The position numbers were made by a program, and so were the translations under genes. Of a DNA stretch of 64,000 nucleotides, positions 8,538-16,161 are shown piece by piece; the stretch's first letter is position 1; every line of letters starts with the position of its first letter. The notes under the pieces are model-generated. The model did not search any database and was not told the origin of the DNA. It saw nothing but the letters and a program-made list of their open reading frames with translations. The DNA lies in assembly GCF_005222785.1 (NCBI RefSeq), contig NZ_STGH01000001.1, positions 806,001 through 870,000 on the forward strand. The letters run 5' to 3'. The stretch comes from Rhodobacter sp. SY28-1. GTDB lineage: Bacteria; Pseudomonadota; Alphaproteobacteria; Rhodobacterales; Rhodobacteraceae.

Positions 8538-8573
8538 ACCGGCGGCGTTCCCCGCCTTTGCCAGATCGGCAAG

Positions 8574-8602
8574 AAAAAAGGGCCGCGAACGAGTCGCGGC
8601 CC
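8574..8602 (-). terminator. Rho-independent terminator of the DUF1328 gene
   Basis: A perfect 9-bp stem (GGGCCGCGA/TCGCGGCCC, loop of five) at 8580-8602 is flanked on its left by six A residues (8574-8579). On the minus strand this reads as a stem followed by six T, an intrinsic terminator for the gene ending at 8664. Confidence 0.85.
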
Positions 8603-8663
8603 AGAGTATCGGAAGACGGGAGGGATAGACCGCTTCCGTGGGGACAAAGGACAGGGAAGGCGT

Positions 8664-8825
8664 TCAGCGAGACATCGCGCCGCGAAGGAGCGAGATCACG
8701 AAGAGGACCAGGAAGACCACGAACAGGATCTGCGCGATGCCTGCAGAGGTCCCGGCAATGCCGCCGAAGCCCAGAACACCGGCGATGATCGCGATCACGA
8801 GGAAGGTAACAGCCCAGCCGAGCAT
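8664..8825 (-). CDS. DUF1328 small membrane protein
   Basis: This 53-residue protein is nearly all hydrophobic: [20 protein letters not shown], then [13 protein letters not shown] and [15 protein letters not shown]. It matches the DUF1328 (YtjA-like) family in length and pattern, with two membrane helices around a glycine-rich turn. AAAGGAG lies eight bases before the ATG. A consensus EcfG promoter lies upstream and a strong terminator downstream, so it is a monocistronic, probably stress-induced gene. The molecular role of the family is unknown. Confidence 0.92.
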   Translation of the reverse strand: MLGWAVTFLVIAIIAGVLGFGGIAGTSAGIAQILFVVFLVLFVISLLRGAMSR

Positions 8826-8883
8826 GAGAGTTCTCCTTTGGATTGGTGGCTCGCACCGAGCCTGATTGCGTTTCTGCACCGTC

Positions 8884-8908
8884 AACGTGGCCGCCAGACT
8901 TCGGTTCC
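8884..8908 (-). promoter_or_regulatory. EcfG-type promoter for the DUF1328 gene
   Basis: On the minus strand, GGAAC (8908-8904), 16 bases, then CGTT (8887-8884): an exact match to the EcfG consensus, ending 58 bases before the ATG at 8825. Confidence 0.75.
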
Positions 8909-8954
8909 CGGCAGGTGCGATTTTCCGGCTAGCCCGCCTGGGACGGGGATCAGT

Positions 8955-8979
8955 GGAACCGGATGAGCCTCACAGGGTT
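8955..8979 (+). promoter_or_regulatory. EcfG-like promoter for the operon at 9042
   Basis: GGAAC (8955-8959) is followed after 16 bases by GGTT (8976-8979), one mismatch from the CGTT -10 element. It lies 62 bases before the ATG at 9042, with the DUF1328 promoter on the other strand. Confidence 0.5.
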
Positions 8980-9041
8980 GTCATCGCGTAGACCGCGCCG
9001 CAGGGGCGCAGCACCCCATCAAGGATCAGGAGACCATAGCC

Positions 9042-9581
9042 ATGACCCAGACCTACAGAGACACGGTAACGGCAGCAGAGAACAAGGCGATGCGGGCCGT
9101 CGACGCTGCGGGCGATACGGCGCGCGACATGGCCGACACCGCGACGGATGCGGTCGAGAGCGGCCTTGACGCGGTGAAGCGCAAGGCGGTGGATGCGAAA
9201 GATGCGATCGTCGCGGGCGCGGGTTCGACGCTGGAGACGGTGAAGGACGTTGCCGTCGAAAAGGCGGACGCTGCGCGCGAGACCCTGTCGGACGCGGGCG
9301 AACGTCTGGCGGCGACGCTGGAGCGCGCTTCGGCCGAGACGGATAGCGACGCGCTGCGCTCGCGCATGCTGTCATCGGTGGCGCAGGGGCTGACCACGGC
9401 CTCGGATGCGCTGCGGCAGCGGTCGGTCACGGATCTGACGGCCGATATCCGCGCGCTGGCCAAGCGTCACCCGGGCGCCTTCATGGCGGCAGCGGCTGTC
9501 GTGGGCTTTGCGGCGGCGCGCTTCGTGCGGTCGTCGGCGGCGCGGCGTGACACCGAGACGGGCCGGGGACCCGGCGTCTGA
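9042..9581 (+). CDS. DUF883/ElaB-like alanine-rich helical protein
   Basis: This 179-residue protein is rich in Ala, Asp and Lys and almost entirely amphipathic helix, with repeated units such as DAAGDTARDMADTATDA and ADAARETLSDAGERL. It ends with one membrane segment (HPGAFMAAAAVVGFAAARF), the arrangement of DUF883/ElaB tail-anchored proteins. The helix repeats also resemble LEA-type desiccation proteins. AGGAG lies nine bases before the ATG. Its stop overlaps the start of the next gene (TGATG), so three genes to 10934 form one operon with an EcfG-like promoter. A membrane-stabilising role under stress is inference. Confidence 0.75.
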   Translation: MTQTYRDTVTAAENKAMRAVDAAGDTARDMADTATDAVESGLDAVKRKAVDAKDAIVAGAGSTLETVKDVAVEKADAARETLSDAGERLAATLERASAETDSDALRSRMLSSVAQGLTTASDALRQRSVTDLTADIRALAKRHPGAFMAAAAVVGFAAARFVRSSAARRDTETGRGPGV

Positions 9582-10033
9582 TGCGCGATCCTGCGGCAGA
9601 GCATGATCCCGCGCTGACAGGGCTTTTTGCAGAAGTCCTGTCGGGTGTCGGGCGTCTGGTCCGGGGCGAGCTGCGGCTGGCCCGGGCCGAGGCCACCGAC
9701 AGCCTGCGCTCCGTGGGCTCGGGGCTGGTCAAGCTGGCGGGGGCTGCGGTGGTTGCCCTTGTCGGGCTGAACGTCCTGGCCGGCGCGGCCGTGGGAGCGC
9801 TGGCGCATGCCGGTCTGGGCCCGGTCTGGGCGGCGCTTGTCGTCGGACTTGGCCTGACGTTGCTGGCGCTGGTGCTGGCGCTGGCGGGACGCTCGGCGCT
9901 TCTGCTGCGCGGTCGCAAGCCGCGCCGCTTTCTTGACGGCCTGCGCAGCGATGCAAGGGCGGTAAAGGCCGGTCTGAAGATGGCCGATCCCAACTTGGCC
10001 CATCCGAACCTGGAAGGAACCCATCATGTCTGA
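9581..10033 (+). CDS. Phage-holin-superfamily-like membrane protein (Phage_holin_3_6 type)
   Basis: This is a 150-residue protein. The N-terminal amphipathic helix contains the family pattern LVRGELRLARAEATD, and two long membrane helices follow (GAAVVALVGLNVLAGAAVGAL and ALVVGLGLTLLALVLALAG). These holin-superfamily III proteins are common in alphaproteobacterial chromosomes. Here there are no phage genes nearby, so lysis is not implied. It overlaps both neighbours (TGATG upstream, 8 bp downstream), indicating translational coupling. Confidence 0.8.
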   Translation: MRDPAAEHDPALTGLFAEVLSGVGRLVRGELRLARAEATDSLRSVGSGLVKLAGAAVVALVGLNVLAGAAVGALAHAGLGPVWAALVVGLGLTLLALVLALAGRSALLLRGRKPRRFLDGLRSDARAVKAGLKMADPNLAHPNLEGTHHV

Positions 10034-10934
10034 CCACAGTATCCAAGAGATCGAACGGTCGCTGGAACGCGACAGGGTCGCGCTGGCACAATCGGTGGCG
10101 GCCCTGCGCGAGCGGGTCCGTCCCCGCAACCTGATGCTGGAAGGCAAATCCGCGCTGATGGCGCAGGCGTCGCCCCTGGTGTCGCAGGTCGACCGGGCCG
10201 TGCGCGGCCATCCGGTGGCGGCAACCGTGGCAGGGCTGGCGCTTGCGGCGCTGGTCCTTGGGCGGCGGGCGTCGGTGTCCGACGTCGAGGCTGCGACCGA
10301 GGCCCCGGCGCTGGCGGGCACCCGGTTCGAGGCGTTGACGCGCTGGGAAGACGAGGGCGGCCCGCCCGCCCCCGAGCCGGTCGATCCCGAAGAGGATTGG
10401 CTGACCGAAGCCCGGGGCCTGCGTGCCAAGGCTCAAGGCCTGCTGCGCCAGATCGACGACGCGGCCCGTCGCGGGCTGGCCCCGGCGGCCTTGCTTGCGC
10501 GGCACCGGGCAGAGGTGGTCGCAGCGCTGGCCGCCGAAACGCGGATCGCCCTGGGCAAGGGGCTTGGCTCGATGTCCGAGGCCGCCCGTGCCACTGCCAT
10601 CGAGGCGCGCGAGCGGGTCTATCTGTCGCGCATCGCCGTGGCCGAGAAGGGCCGCGCGACGGTCGAAGCGCGGCCCCTTGCGGTGGGTGCTGCAGTGGCG
10701 GCGGCAGGGGCGCTTGTCGCCTGCCTGTTCCCGCAGACCGAAACCGAGGACCGGCTTCTGGGCGAGGCACGCGACCGCCTGGCCGAGGATCTGAAGCGGA
10801 CCGTCAAGCACGAGGTGACGCAGGCCAGCGATCTGGCGCGCAGCCTGAGCAGCGCTTTCAAAAGCGACCTCGGTCGCGCAGCCGCGCTGTTCACACCGTC
10901 ACCCGGTGCGGATCGCCCGCAGCGCCCGCACTGA
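10026..10934 (+). CDS. DUF3618-containing membrane protein
   Basis: This is a 302-residue protein. The N-terminal DUF3618-like segment has IEQ-type helices (IQEIERSLERDRVALAQSVAAL) followed by a membrane segment (HPVAATVAGLALAALVLGRR). A long charged helical region comes next, then a second hydrophobic stretch (PLAVGAAVAAAGALVACLF) and a cytosolic tail. The trio of DUF883-like, holin-like and DUF3618 proteins is commonly co-encoded in alphaproteobacteria. It is the last gene of its operon and is followed by a strong terminator. Function unknown. Confidence 0.8.
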   Translation: MSDHSIQEIERSLERDRVALAQSVAALRERVRPRNLMLEGKSALMAQASPLVSQVDRAVRGHPVAATVAGLALAALVLGRRASVSDVEAATEAPALAGTRFEALTRWEDEGGPPAPEPVDPEEDWLTEARGLRAKAQGLLRQIDDAARRGLAPAALLARHRAEVVAALAAETRIALGKGLGSMSEAARATAIEARERVYLSRIAVAEKGRATVEARPLAVGAAVAAAGALVACLFPQTETEDRLLGEARDRLAEDLKRTVKHEVTQASDLARSLSSAFKSDLGRAAALFTPSPGADRPQRPH

Positions 10935-10939
10935 AGCCC

Positions 10940-10969
10940 GCCCGGCCGCAGCGATGCGGCCGGGCTTTT
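10940..10969 (+). terminator. Rho-independent terminator of the DUF883-holin-DUF3618 operon
   Basis: An 11-bp perfect stem (GCCCGGCCGCA, loop GCGA, TGCGGCCGGGC) is followed by TTTT. It lies 5 bases after the stop of the DUF3618 gene and just before the 3' end of the convergent kinase gene. Confidence 0.9.
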
Positions 10970-10974
10970 CCGTA

Positions 10975-12672
10975 TCAGGCTGGCGCCCGCGGGAAGGCCA
11001 GACCCACGCGGATCACGTCACCCTCTTTCACGATTGTCACCGTCCCGTTCAGCTGTGCTGCAAACTGGCGAAGCATGCGCTGGGGCAACGAGGGTAATCC
11101 GACCGTCGTCTCGGGCAGAAGCTCAGGCACGACCGGACCCTCGACCCGCAAAAGCACCCGATCATCCACTTCGGTCAGGGCAACCAGAACCGTCTTTTCG
11201 GACAAGCCGGGGCGCGCGAAGTAGCAGCCGACGGTTTCAGCCAGCGCAAGGGCCAGGGGGACGGCCAGCTGAGCGTCCATCCGGATCGGCTGGAACTGCT
11301 TGGTTGCGACGCCCAGGGCGACCCCGTGAATCTCTTTCAGCCGCTTGACCACGTTGGTCAGGACCATGTCCATCGCGATGTCCTGCCGACCCGAGACCGA
11401 GTACAGGCTGGTGTGCGTGGACGACAGCGCGATCACCCGGTTGATCAGGCTGTCCATGACGCGCCGCAGCTCGGGGTCGGTCGCCTCGCGCCGGTACATC
11501 CGCATCACCGAGGCGATGATCTGCAGGCTGTTGCCGCTGCGATGTTCAACCTCGCGCAGGAGGGTGTCCTTGTCGACCAGTAGATTCTGCAGCTCGGCCT
11601 CTTCCTGTTCGATGGTCCGTATCATGCCTTCGTAGGCCGAGTGCAGGCGCTGGATTTCGGTCGGGGCGTCGCCGAGGTCGGGGATATGCGGCCTTTGCCG
11701 CGAGGTGATGAAGTCATCCATTGACCGCGCCAGCGCCCGCACATGTTTTACCACCAGTCGGGAGGAGGCGAAGCCAGCGACGGCAAGCGCCGCGATCCAG
11801 GTCAGCGCAGGCAGGAGGTAGGGGGACAGGCTGTTCGCCGCGCTCCAGAAACCGCCGGTGTCCCGCTCCCAGACCGAGACCAGCAACAGGTCGCGGGTCA
11901 CGCTGATGACCGAGAGGATCTGCTGCCCGTCTTTTCCGTCCACAAAGGTCGGTCTGCCGGCAAGCTTGGTCAGGCGCTCGCGGTCGATTCCCCCCGGGAT
12001 ATGCGTGTCGGGTGAGGCTTCGGGATCCGAGGCGACCAGCACCGAGCCATCGGTCTGAAGGGTGGCAATGTAGGTCGGGTGCCAGGATGCGACCGAATCC
12101 TTGTAGGCATCCGGGGCCACCGACGCGTAGGGCAGCGAGATCGTGACGAAGCCACGGTTGGTGCCCGCGTCGTCGAACACCGGGTGCGCGACGGCAACGA
12201 TGGCCGCGCCAGTGACGGGGCCTACGGGGTTGTAGATCAGCTTTGCCAGGGCAGTCGAGGTCATCTGCTGGAATGTGGCGTTGTCCTTGAAATCGAAGAC
12301 ATCGCCGGTTGACGAACAGGTCATCAGCCCGCTGAGCGGGATGTAGGCCACCAGCGTTGCTTGGGGCAGGTCGCCCGCGATCGATTTGACCCGGTCCACG
12401 CAGGCCGTGTCGTTGGCGGTATCATGGCGCAGCACCCCCGCAAGCGTACGGGCGGTCACCTGCGCCTCGTTGATGAGGTCGATCTGCGCACGGACCGATT
12501 GGAGGGCTGCCCCGCCAACCCCTTCAAGCGTGGACTCGTCCAGCTTTCTGAGCGCGTCCCGCGTCTCCATGACGGACAGGACGCCCAGAGGCAGCAGAGC
12601 CAAAAGCAGGCTCGACCCCAGGCGCAGGCCCAGGGACGAGGATGGCAAGCGTTTTCGCGGGGACCCTGTCAA
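10975..12672 (-). CDS. Sensor histidine kinase (HisKA_2 type) of the general stress response, ATP domain degenerate
   Basis: This is a 565-residue membrane sensor. One membrane helix lies near residues 17-35, then a periplasmic Cache-like region to about 285, a second helix (LLPALTWIAALAVAGFASS), and the dimerisation box LLREVEHRSGNSLQII with phospho-acceptor His377. The C-terminal third should be the ATP-binding domain. At the N-box it reads LALAETVGCYF where relatives have ...NELVTNA, and DxGxG is replaced by VEGPVVPE. Catalytic Asn and Asp are therefore missing. The start is a TTG overlapping the ecfG stop (TTGA); no better start was seen. It is last in the nepR-ecfG operon and probably acts on PhyR. 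Confidence 0.85.
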   Translation of the reverse strand: MTGSPRKRLPSSSLGLRLGSSLLLALLPLGVLSVMETRDALRKLDESTLEGVGGAALQSVRAQIDLINEAQVTARTLAGVLRHDTANDTACVDRVKSIAGDLPQATLVAYIPLSGLMTCSSTGDVFDFKDNATFQQMTSTALAKLIYNPVGPVTGAAIVAVAHPVFDDAGTNRGFVTISLPYASVAPDAYKDSVASWHPTYIATLQTDGSVLVASDPEASPDTHIPGGIDRERLTKLAGRPTFVDGKDGQQILSVISVTRDLLLVSVWERDTGGFWSAANSLSPYLLPALTWIAALAVAGFASSRLVVKHVRALARSMDDFITSRQRPHIPDLGDAPTEIQRLHSAYEGMIRTIEQEEAELQNLLVDKDTLLREVEHRSGNSLQIIASVMRMYRREATDPELRRVMDSLINRVIALSSTHTSLYSVSGRQDIAMDMVLTNVVKRLKEIHGVALGVATKQFQPIRMDAQLAVPLALALAETVGCYFARPGLSEKTVLVALTEVDDRVLLRVEGPVVPELLPETTVGLPSLPQRMLRQFAAQLNGTVTIVKEGDVIRVGLAFPRAPA

Positions 12673-13256
12673 AACCCGGCTGCTGCCGACCGCAGCACTA
12701 CCGCCTGGGTTGCCCCGTCGGTGCCGGTGAAGAGACCTTCACCGTCTTCAAGGTGGAGCATTTCCGCCAGACGCTTCCTGGCCCGGCTGGCCCGGCTTTT
12801 GACCGTGCCGACCGCCACGCCCATCATGCCCGCCGCCTCTTCGCAGGAAAAGCCGGAGGCGCCGACAAGGACCAGAACCTCGCGATGCTCGGGGCTGAGC
12901 TGGTCGAAGGCGCGCAGGAATTCCGTCAAAGCAAGTCGTCCGTCATGGTCGGGCTTCACTGACAGGGTCGCGGCGTGGACGCCGTCGCTGTCCTGCACCT
13001 CGCGCCGGGTCTTGCGCAGACCGGAATAGAAGGTGTTGCGCAGGATCGTGAACAGCCAGGCGTCCAGATTGGTCGCAGGATCGAACTTGTCGATGTTGGT
13101 CCAGGCCTTCAGGATCGTCTCCTGCACCAGGTCATCCGCCCGCGACACCTCCCGCGTGAGGCTGATCGCGAAGGCCCGCAGCTTGGGGATCGCCCCTGCC
13201 AGGCGGTCGCGCGGATCTTCCGGCGACAGCGGCACAACGACGGCGACGGATTTCAT
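12669..13256 (-). CDS. ecfG: General stress response ECF sigma factor EcfG
   Basis: EcfG directs RNA polymerase to GGAAC/CGTT promoters when NepR is removed. The 195-residue protein has region 2 (SRADDLVQETILKAW, DAWLFTILRNTF) and region 4 (LSPEHREVLVLVGASGFSCE, GVAVGTVKSRASRAR). It starts with ATG at 13256, overlapping the nepR stop (ATGA), and its stop overlaps the kinase start. About 30 residues follow region 4. Its position between nepR and a HisKA_2 kinase, divergent from phyR, identifies it as the GSR sigma factor and not another ECF member. Confidence 0.95.
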   Translation of the reverse strand: MKSVAVVVPLSPEDPRDRLAGAIPKLRAFAISLTREVSRADDLVQETILKAWTNIDKFDPATNLDAWLFTILRNTFYSGLRKTRREVQDSDGVHAATLSVKPDHDGRLALTEFLRAFDQLSPEHREVLVLVGASGFSCEEAAGMMGVAVGTVKSRASRARKRLAEMLHLEDGEGLFTGTDGATQAVVLRSAAAGF

Positions 13257-13429
13257 GACAGACCGTCCTGGCTTGGGCCGTCCTTTGCCTTCAGCTGGGC
13301 GAGAAGATCGCGGAACCGGTCCGGCAGTTCCTCGTTCAGGGCCGAGGTGTAGACCCGCTTGAGATTCTCGTCGATCTGCGCCCGGATGGCCCGTCTGTCT
13401 GGCCCATCCCCAGTTTTTTCTTTTGTCAT
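13253..13429 (-). CDS. nepR: Anti-sigma factor NepR
   Basis: A short frame of 58 residues (ATG at 13429, TGA at 13253) contains the NepR core: IDENLKRVYTSALNEELPD, followed by RFRDLLAQLK. These are the two helices that bind EcfG and, after phosphorylation, PhyR. Its stop overlaps the ecfG ATG (ATGA), giving the usual nepR-ecfG coupling. The first ~15 residues are charged and likely disordered, as in other NepR proteins. Transcription probably starts at the minus-strand EcfG promoter at 13532-13556. Confidence 0.93.
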   Translation of the reverse strand: MTKEKTGDGPDRRAIRAQIDENLKRVYTSALNEELPDRFRDLLAQLKAKDGPSQDGLS

Positions 13430-13524
13430 TGCCTCAGTTTCCTAATTTCTTTCGCGGTCAACGCCCACGCGGCGTCATGGTTCCGCGTTTTTTCGCCGAG
13501 GACGAAATTTTCTGCGGACTGTTG

Positions 13525-13549
13525 GGAACCGAACGTTCCCGGGCACGTT
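13525..13549 (+). promoter_or_regulatory. EcfG-type promoter of phyR
   Basis: GGAAC (13525-13529), 16 bases, CGTT (13546-13549): a perfect EcfG site, 53 bases before the phyR ATG at 13603. Confidence 0.8.
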
Positions 13550-13556
13550 TGGTTCC
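13532..13556 (-). promoter_or_regulatory. EcfG-type promoter of nepR-ecfG, overlapping the phyR promoter
   Basis: On the minus strand, GGAAC (13556-13552), 16 bases, CGTT (13535-13532). It shares 18 bp with the plus-strand phyR promoter; each -10 element lies in the other promoter's spacer. The 13524-13557 segment is an imperfect palindrome (GGGAACC...GGTTCCC). Confidence 0.8.
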
Positions 13557-13602
13557 CGACACCAAACACAAAAACTGCAGAAAAAACATGGAGACTGATG
13601 TC

Positions 13603-14412
13603 ATGCTCGCACAGGAAGTGGTCGATCATTCGGCGACTGTCGCGCGTCAACTGCCCTATTTGCGCCGCTATGCCCGTGCGCTGACGGGAAACCAGACCAG
13701 CGGCGACCAGTACGCCGTTGCGGTGCTGGAATCCATCGTCGCCGATCCTGCGTTGCTGTCTGCGCATGCCGACCCGAAAGTGTCGCTGTTCGCCGTCTTC
13801 CATTCGATCTGGACCACGTCGGGCGCTCCGGTCGCCGAGGCTGACGATGACCTGTCGGGCAAGGCCCAGGCGCATCTGGCGGCGCTGACCCCGAATTCGC
13901 GCGAGGCGCTGCTGCTGAACACGATCGAGGGCTTCGGCACTGCGGATGTGGCAGCGATCATGGGGATCGACACCGCAGAGACGGCCGAACTGATCGACAT
14001 CGCCGTGCGCGAGATGGAGCAGTCGGTGCGCGGCTCGGTCCTGGTGATCGAGGACGAGGCGATCATCGCGATGGACATCACGGCGATTGTCGAAGGCATG
14101 GGTCACCGCGTTTCGGCGACCGCACGCACCCACCGTGAGGCGGTGCGCATGGCGGCGGCTGAAAAGCCGGACCTGATCCTGGCGGATATCCAGCTGGCCG
14201 ACAATTCGTCCGGCATCGACGCGGTGAACGAGATCCTGGCGCAGTTTGGCGACATCCCGGTGATCTTCATCACCGCCTTCCCGGAACGTCTGCTGACGGG
14301 CGAACGGCCTGAACCCGCCTTCCTGATCAACAAGCCCTATACCGAGGAACAGGTCCGGTCGGCGGTCAGCCAGGCGATGTTCTTCTCCTCGACCGACACG
14401 CTGCGGCACTGA
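13603..14412 (+). CDS. phyR: Anti-anti-sigma response regulator PhyR
   Basis: PhyR carries an N-terminal sigma-factor-like domain (about residues 10-135; LPYLRRYARALTGNQTSGD, LTPNSREALLLNTIEGF) that mimics EcfG and titrates NepR. A C-terminal receiver domain follows (SVLVIEDEAIIAMDI, phospho-acceptor D195 in LILADIQLAD, T224, K244 in INKPY). The ATG at 13603 has GGAG nine bases upstream and gives 269 residues, the family length. An ATG at 13588 lies on top of that site. It is transcribed divergently from nepR-ecfG from an EcfG promoter, a positive feedback loop. Confidence 0.96.
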   Translation: MLAQEVVDHSATVARQLPYLRRYARALTGNQTSGDQYAVAVLESIVADPALLSAHADPKVSLFAVFHSIWTTSGAPVAEADDDLSGKAQAHLAALTPNSREALLLNTIEGFGTADVAAIMGIDTAETAELIDIAVREMEQSVRGSVLVIEDEAIIAMDITAIVEGMGHRVSATARTHREAVRMAAAEKPDLILADIQLADNSSGIDAVNEILAQFGDIPVIFITAFPERLLTGERPEPAFLINKPYTEEQVRSAVSQAMFFSSTDTLRH

Positions 14413-14433
14413 TCCGCCCGCGCGACAGATGCG

Positions 14434-16005
14434 ATGAACGCCCTCCCGCCCGAGGTCAGGCCACAGGTTCAGGTCCTGGTGACGGCGGGGGAAGCCTATC
14501 CTGAACTGGAGCGCGCCTTTCTTTCGGCGCGCTTCGAGATCGTCGCCGGGTTCCGGGTCTTTGACCTGAAGACCCGGCTGCGATCGCCCGAAGCTCTGGC
14601 CATCGGCAAGACCTGGTTCGACCTGGTGATCCATACCCTGCGGCGCGGGGTGGTGCTGCATCTGGTTCTGTCGGACTTCGACCCCGTCGCCCGTCCGCGC
14701 CTCCATCGGGCGACCTGGCGGACGGTGCGGATGTTCTGGGCTGCGGCGGAACTGGCAGGCCCAGGCGCCAGATTGCGCATTCAGCCCTCAATGCATTCCG
14801 CGGTGGCCGGGATCTGGCCGCGCGTGATGTTCTGGCCGGTGGTGCAGTCGCGCGTCGCGCGGCTGGCGGGCTGGCTGCGGCGTCAGGTCCGGGCGCACCG
14901 GCTGACCGCCCTGCGCGAGATGCCGGGGGCAAGTGCGATGCTTGCAGCCAAGGATGCCCTGCCGAGGCCGCGCCTCTTTTCGCTGCCGCCCTTGTATCCC
15001 GCGACGCATCACCAGAAGCTGGCAGTCTTCGACGGCGCGCGGCTGTACATCGGCGGGCTTGATCTGGACGAACGGTTCTACGACACGCCCGACCACCATC
15101 AGCCCGCGCATGAGACCTGGCACGATGTGCAGCTGATGGTCGAAGGCCAAGTGGCGGCGGATGCCCGGGCGCATCTTATGGAGTTTCTCGACATCATTGC
15201 CGGGCGGGCGGATCCTTCGCCCGCTGCGCCCGAACGCGAAGGCCTGCGTCTGGTCCGCACGCTGTCACGGCGGCGAGGGCCGGGGGCTTGGCGCTTCCTC
15301 TCTCCCGAACCGGCGGTGGCCGAGATCGAGGCGGCGCATCACGAGGCCATCGAGACGGCCGGGCGGCTGATCTACATCGAGACGCAGTATTTTCGCGACC
15401 GTCGGCTGGCCCGGCATCTGGCCCGCGAGGCGCGGCGGAAGCCGGACCTGAAGCTGATCCTGATCCTGCCTGCTGCACCCGACGACGTGGCCTTCGAAGG
15501 CGCGACGGGCCTTGATGCGCGGCTGGGTGAGTTCCTGCAGGCCAAATGCCTGCGCAGCCTGCGGCGCGGATTCGGGCGCCGTCTGTTCGTCGGCGGTGCG
15601 GCCCAGCCACGGCGGACGCGCGACCGGGGGCGGGCGCAGCTGAAGGGCGCGCCGCTGGTCTATATCCATGCCAAGGTCTCGATCTTCGACGATCATCGCG
15701 CCATCGTGTCGTCAGCCAACCTGAACGGCCGGTCGCTGCGCTGGGATACCGAGGCGGGGCTGGTACTGACCGATCCCGCAACGGTCGGCGGGCTGCGGCA
15801 GCGGCTGATGGAACACTGGCTGCCCAAGGGGGCCGGTCCCGACTACTTTGATCCGGAAAGGGCGCTGCAGGCCTGGTGGGCGCTGGCCGCCCGCAACGCC
15901 AAGGCTGCCCCCGAAGCGCGGCGCGGCTTCATCCTGCCCTACAACCTGCGCGAGGCCGAGGCCTTTGGCCGGGCCTTCCCGCTGGTCCCGGACGAGATGG
16001 TCTGA
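14434..16005 (+). CDS. Phospholipase D-family protein, two HKD motifs
   Basis: This 523-residue protein has two PLD catalytic motifs: HQKLAVFD (about residue 194) and HAKVSIFD (about residue 411), each followed by GG/SSANLN-type strands. Both His, Lys and Asp of each motif are intact. The spacing between motifs and the lack of N-terminal membrane helices resemble eukaryote-like PLDs more than membrane-bound cardiolipin synthases. It begins 21 bp after phyR, so it is probably co-transcribed from the EcfG promoter. Phospholipid hydrolysis or headgroup exchange in stress is a reasonable inference. Confidence 0.88.
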   Translation: MNALPPEVRPQVQVLVTAGEAYPELERAFLSARFEIVAGFRVFDLKTRLRSPEALAIGKTWFDLVIHTLRRGVVLHLVLSDFDPVARPRLHRATWRTVRMFWAAAELAGPGARLRIQPSMHSAVAGIWPRVMFWPVVQSRVARLAGWLRRQVRAHRLTALREMPGASAMLAAKDALPRPRLFSLPPLYPATHHQKLAVFDGARLYIGGLDLDERFYDTPDHHQPAHETWHDVQLMVEGQVAADARAHLMEFLDIIAGRADPSPAAPEREGLRLVRTLSRRRGPGAWRFLSPEPAVAEIEAAHHEAIETAGRLIYIETQYFRDRRLARHLAREARRKPDLKLILILPAAPDDVAFEGATGLDARLGEFLQAKCLRSLRRGFGRRLFVGGAAQPRRTRDRGRAQLKGAPLVYIHAKVSIFDDHRAIVSSANLNGRSLRWDTEAGLVLTDPATVGGLRQRLMEHWLPKGAGPDYFDPERALQAWWALAARNAKAAPEARRGFILPYNLREAEAFGRAFPLVPDEMV

Positions 16006-16072
16006 CGGCAGTCCTGCAACCGGCGGGTATCCGCCGCTTGGGGTCAGATGTTTCCAATCTGGTAAAAATCTT

Positions 16073-16097
16073 GGAACTGCCTGCCGCAAAGGGCGTT
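16073..16097 (+). promoter_or_regulatory. EcfG-type promoter of the PRC-barrel gene
   Basis: GGAAC (16073-16077), 16 bases, CGTT (16094-16097): an exact EcfG consensus, 64 bases before the ATG at 16162. Confidence 0.75.
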
Positions 16098-16161
16098 GTG
16101 GATGCATAGGCGACGTCAAGGGGATGTTGCCACAACATCAAGATAAGTCAGGAGAATTTCC

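Noticed and set aside
9581-10033. Phage holin implying a prophage
   Set aside because: Only the membrane-protein superfamily name suggests phage; no integrase, lysin or structural genes are nearby.
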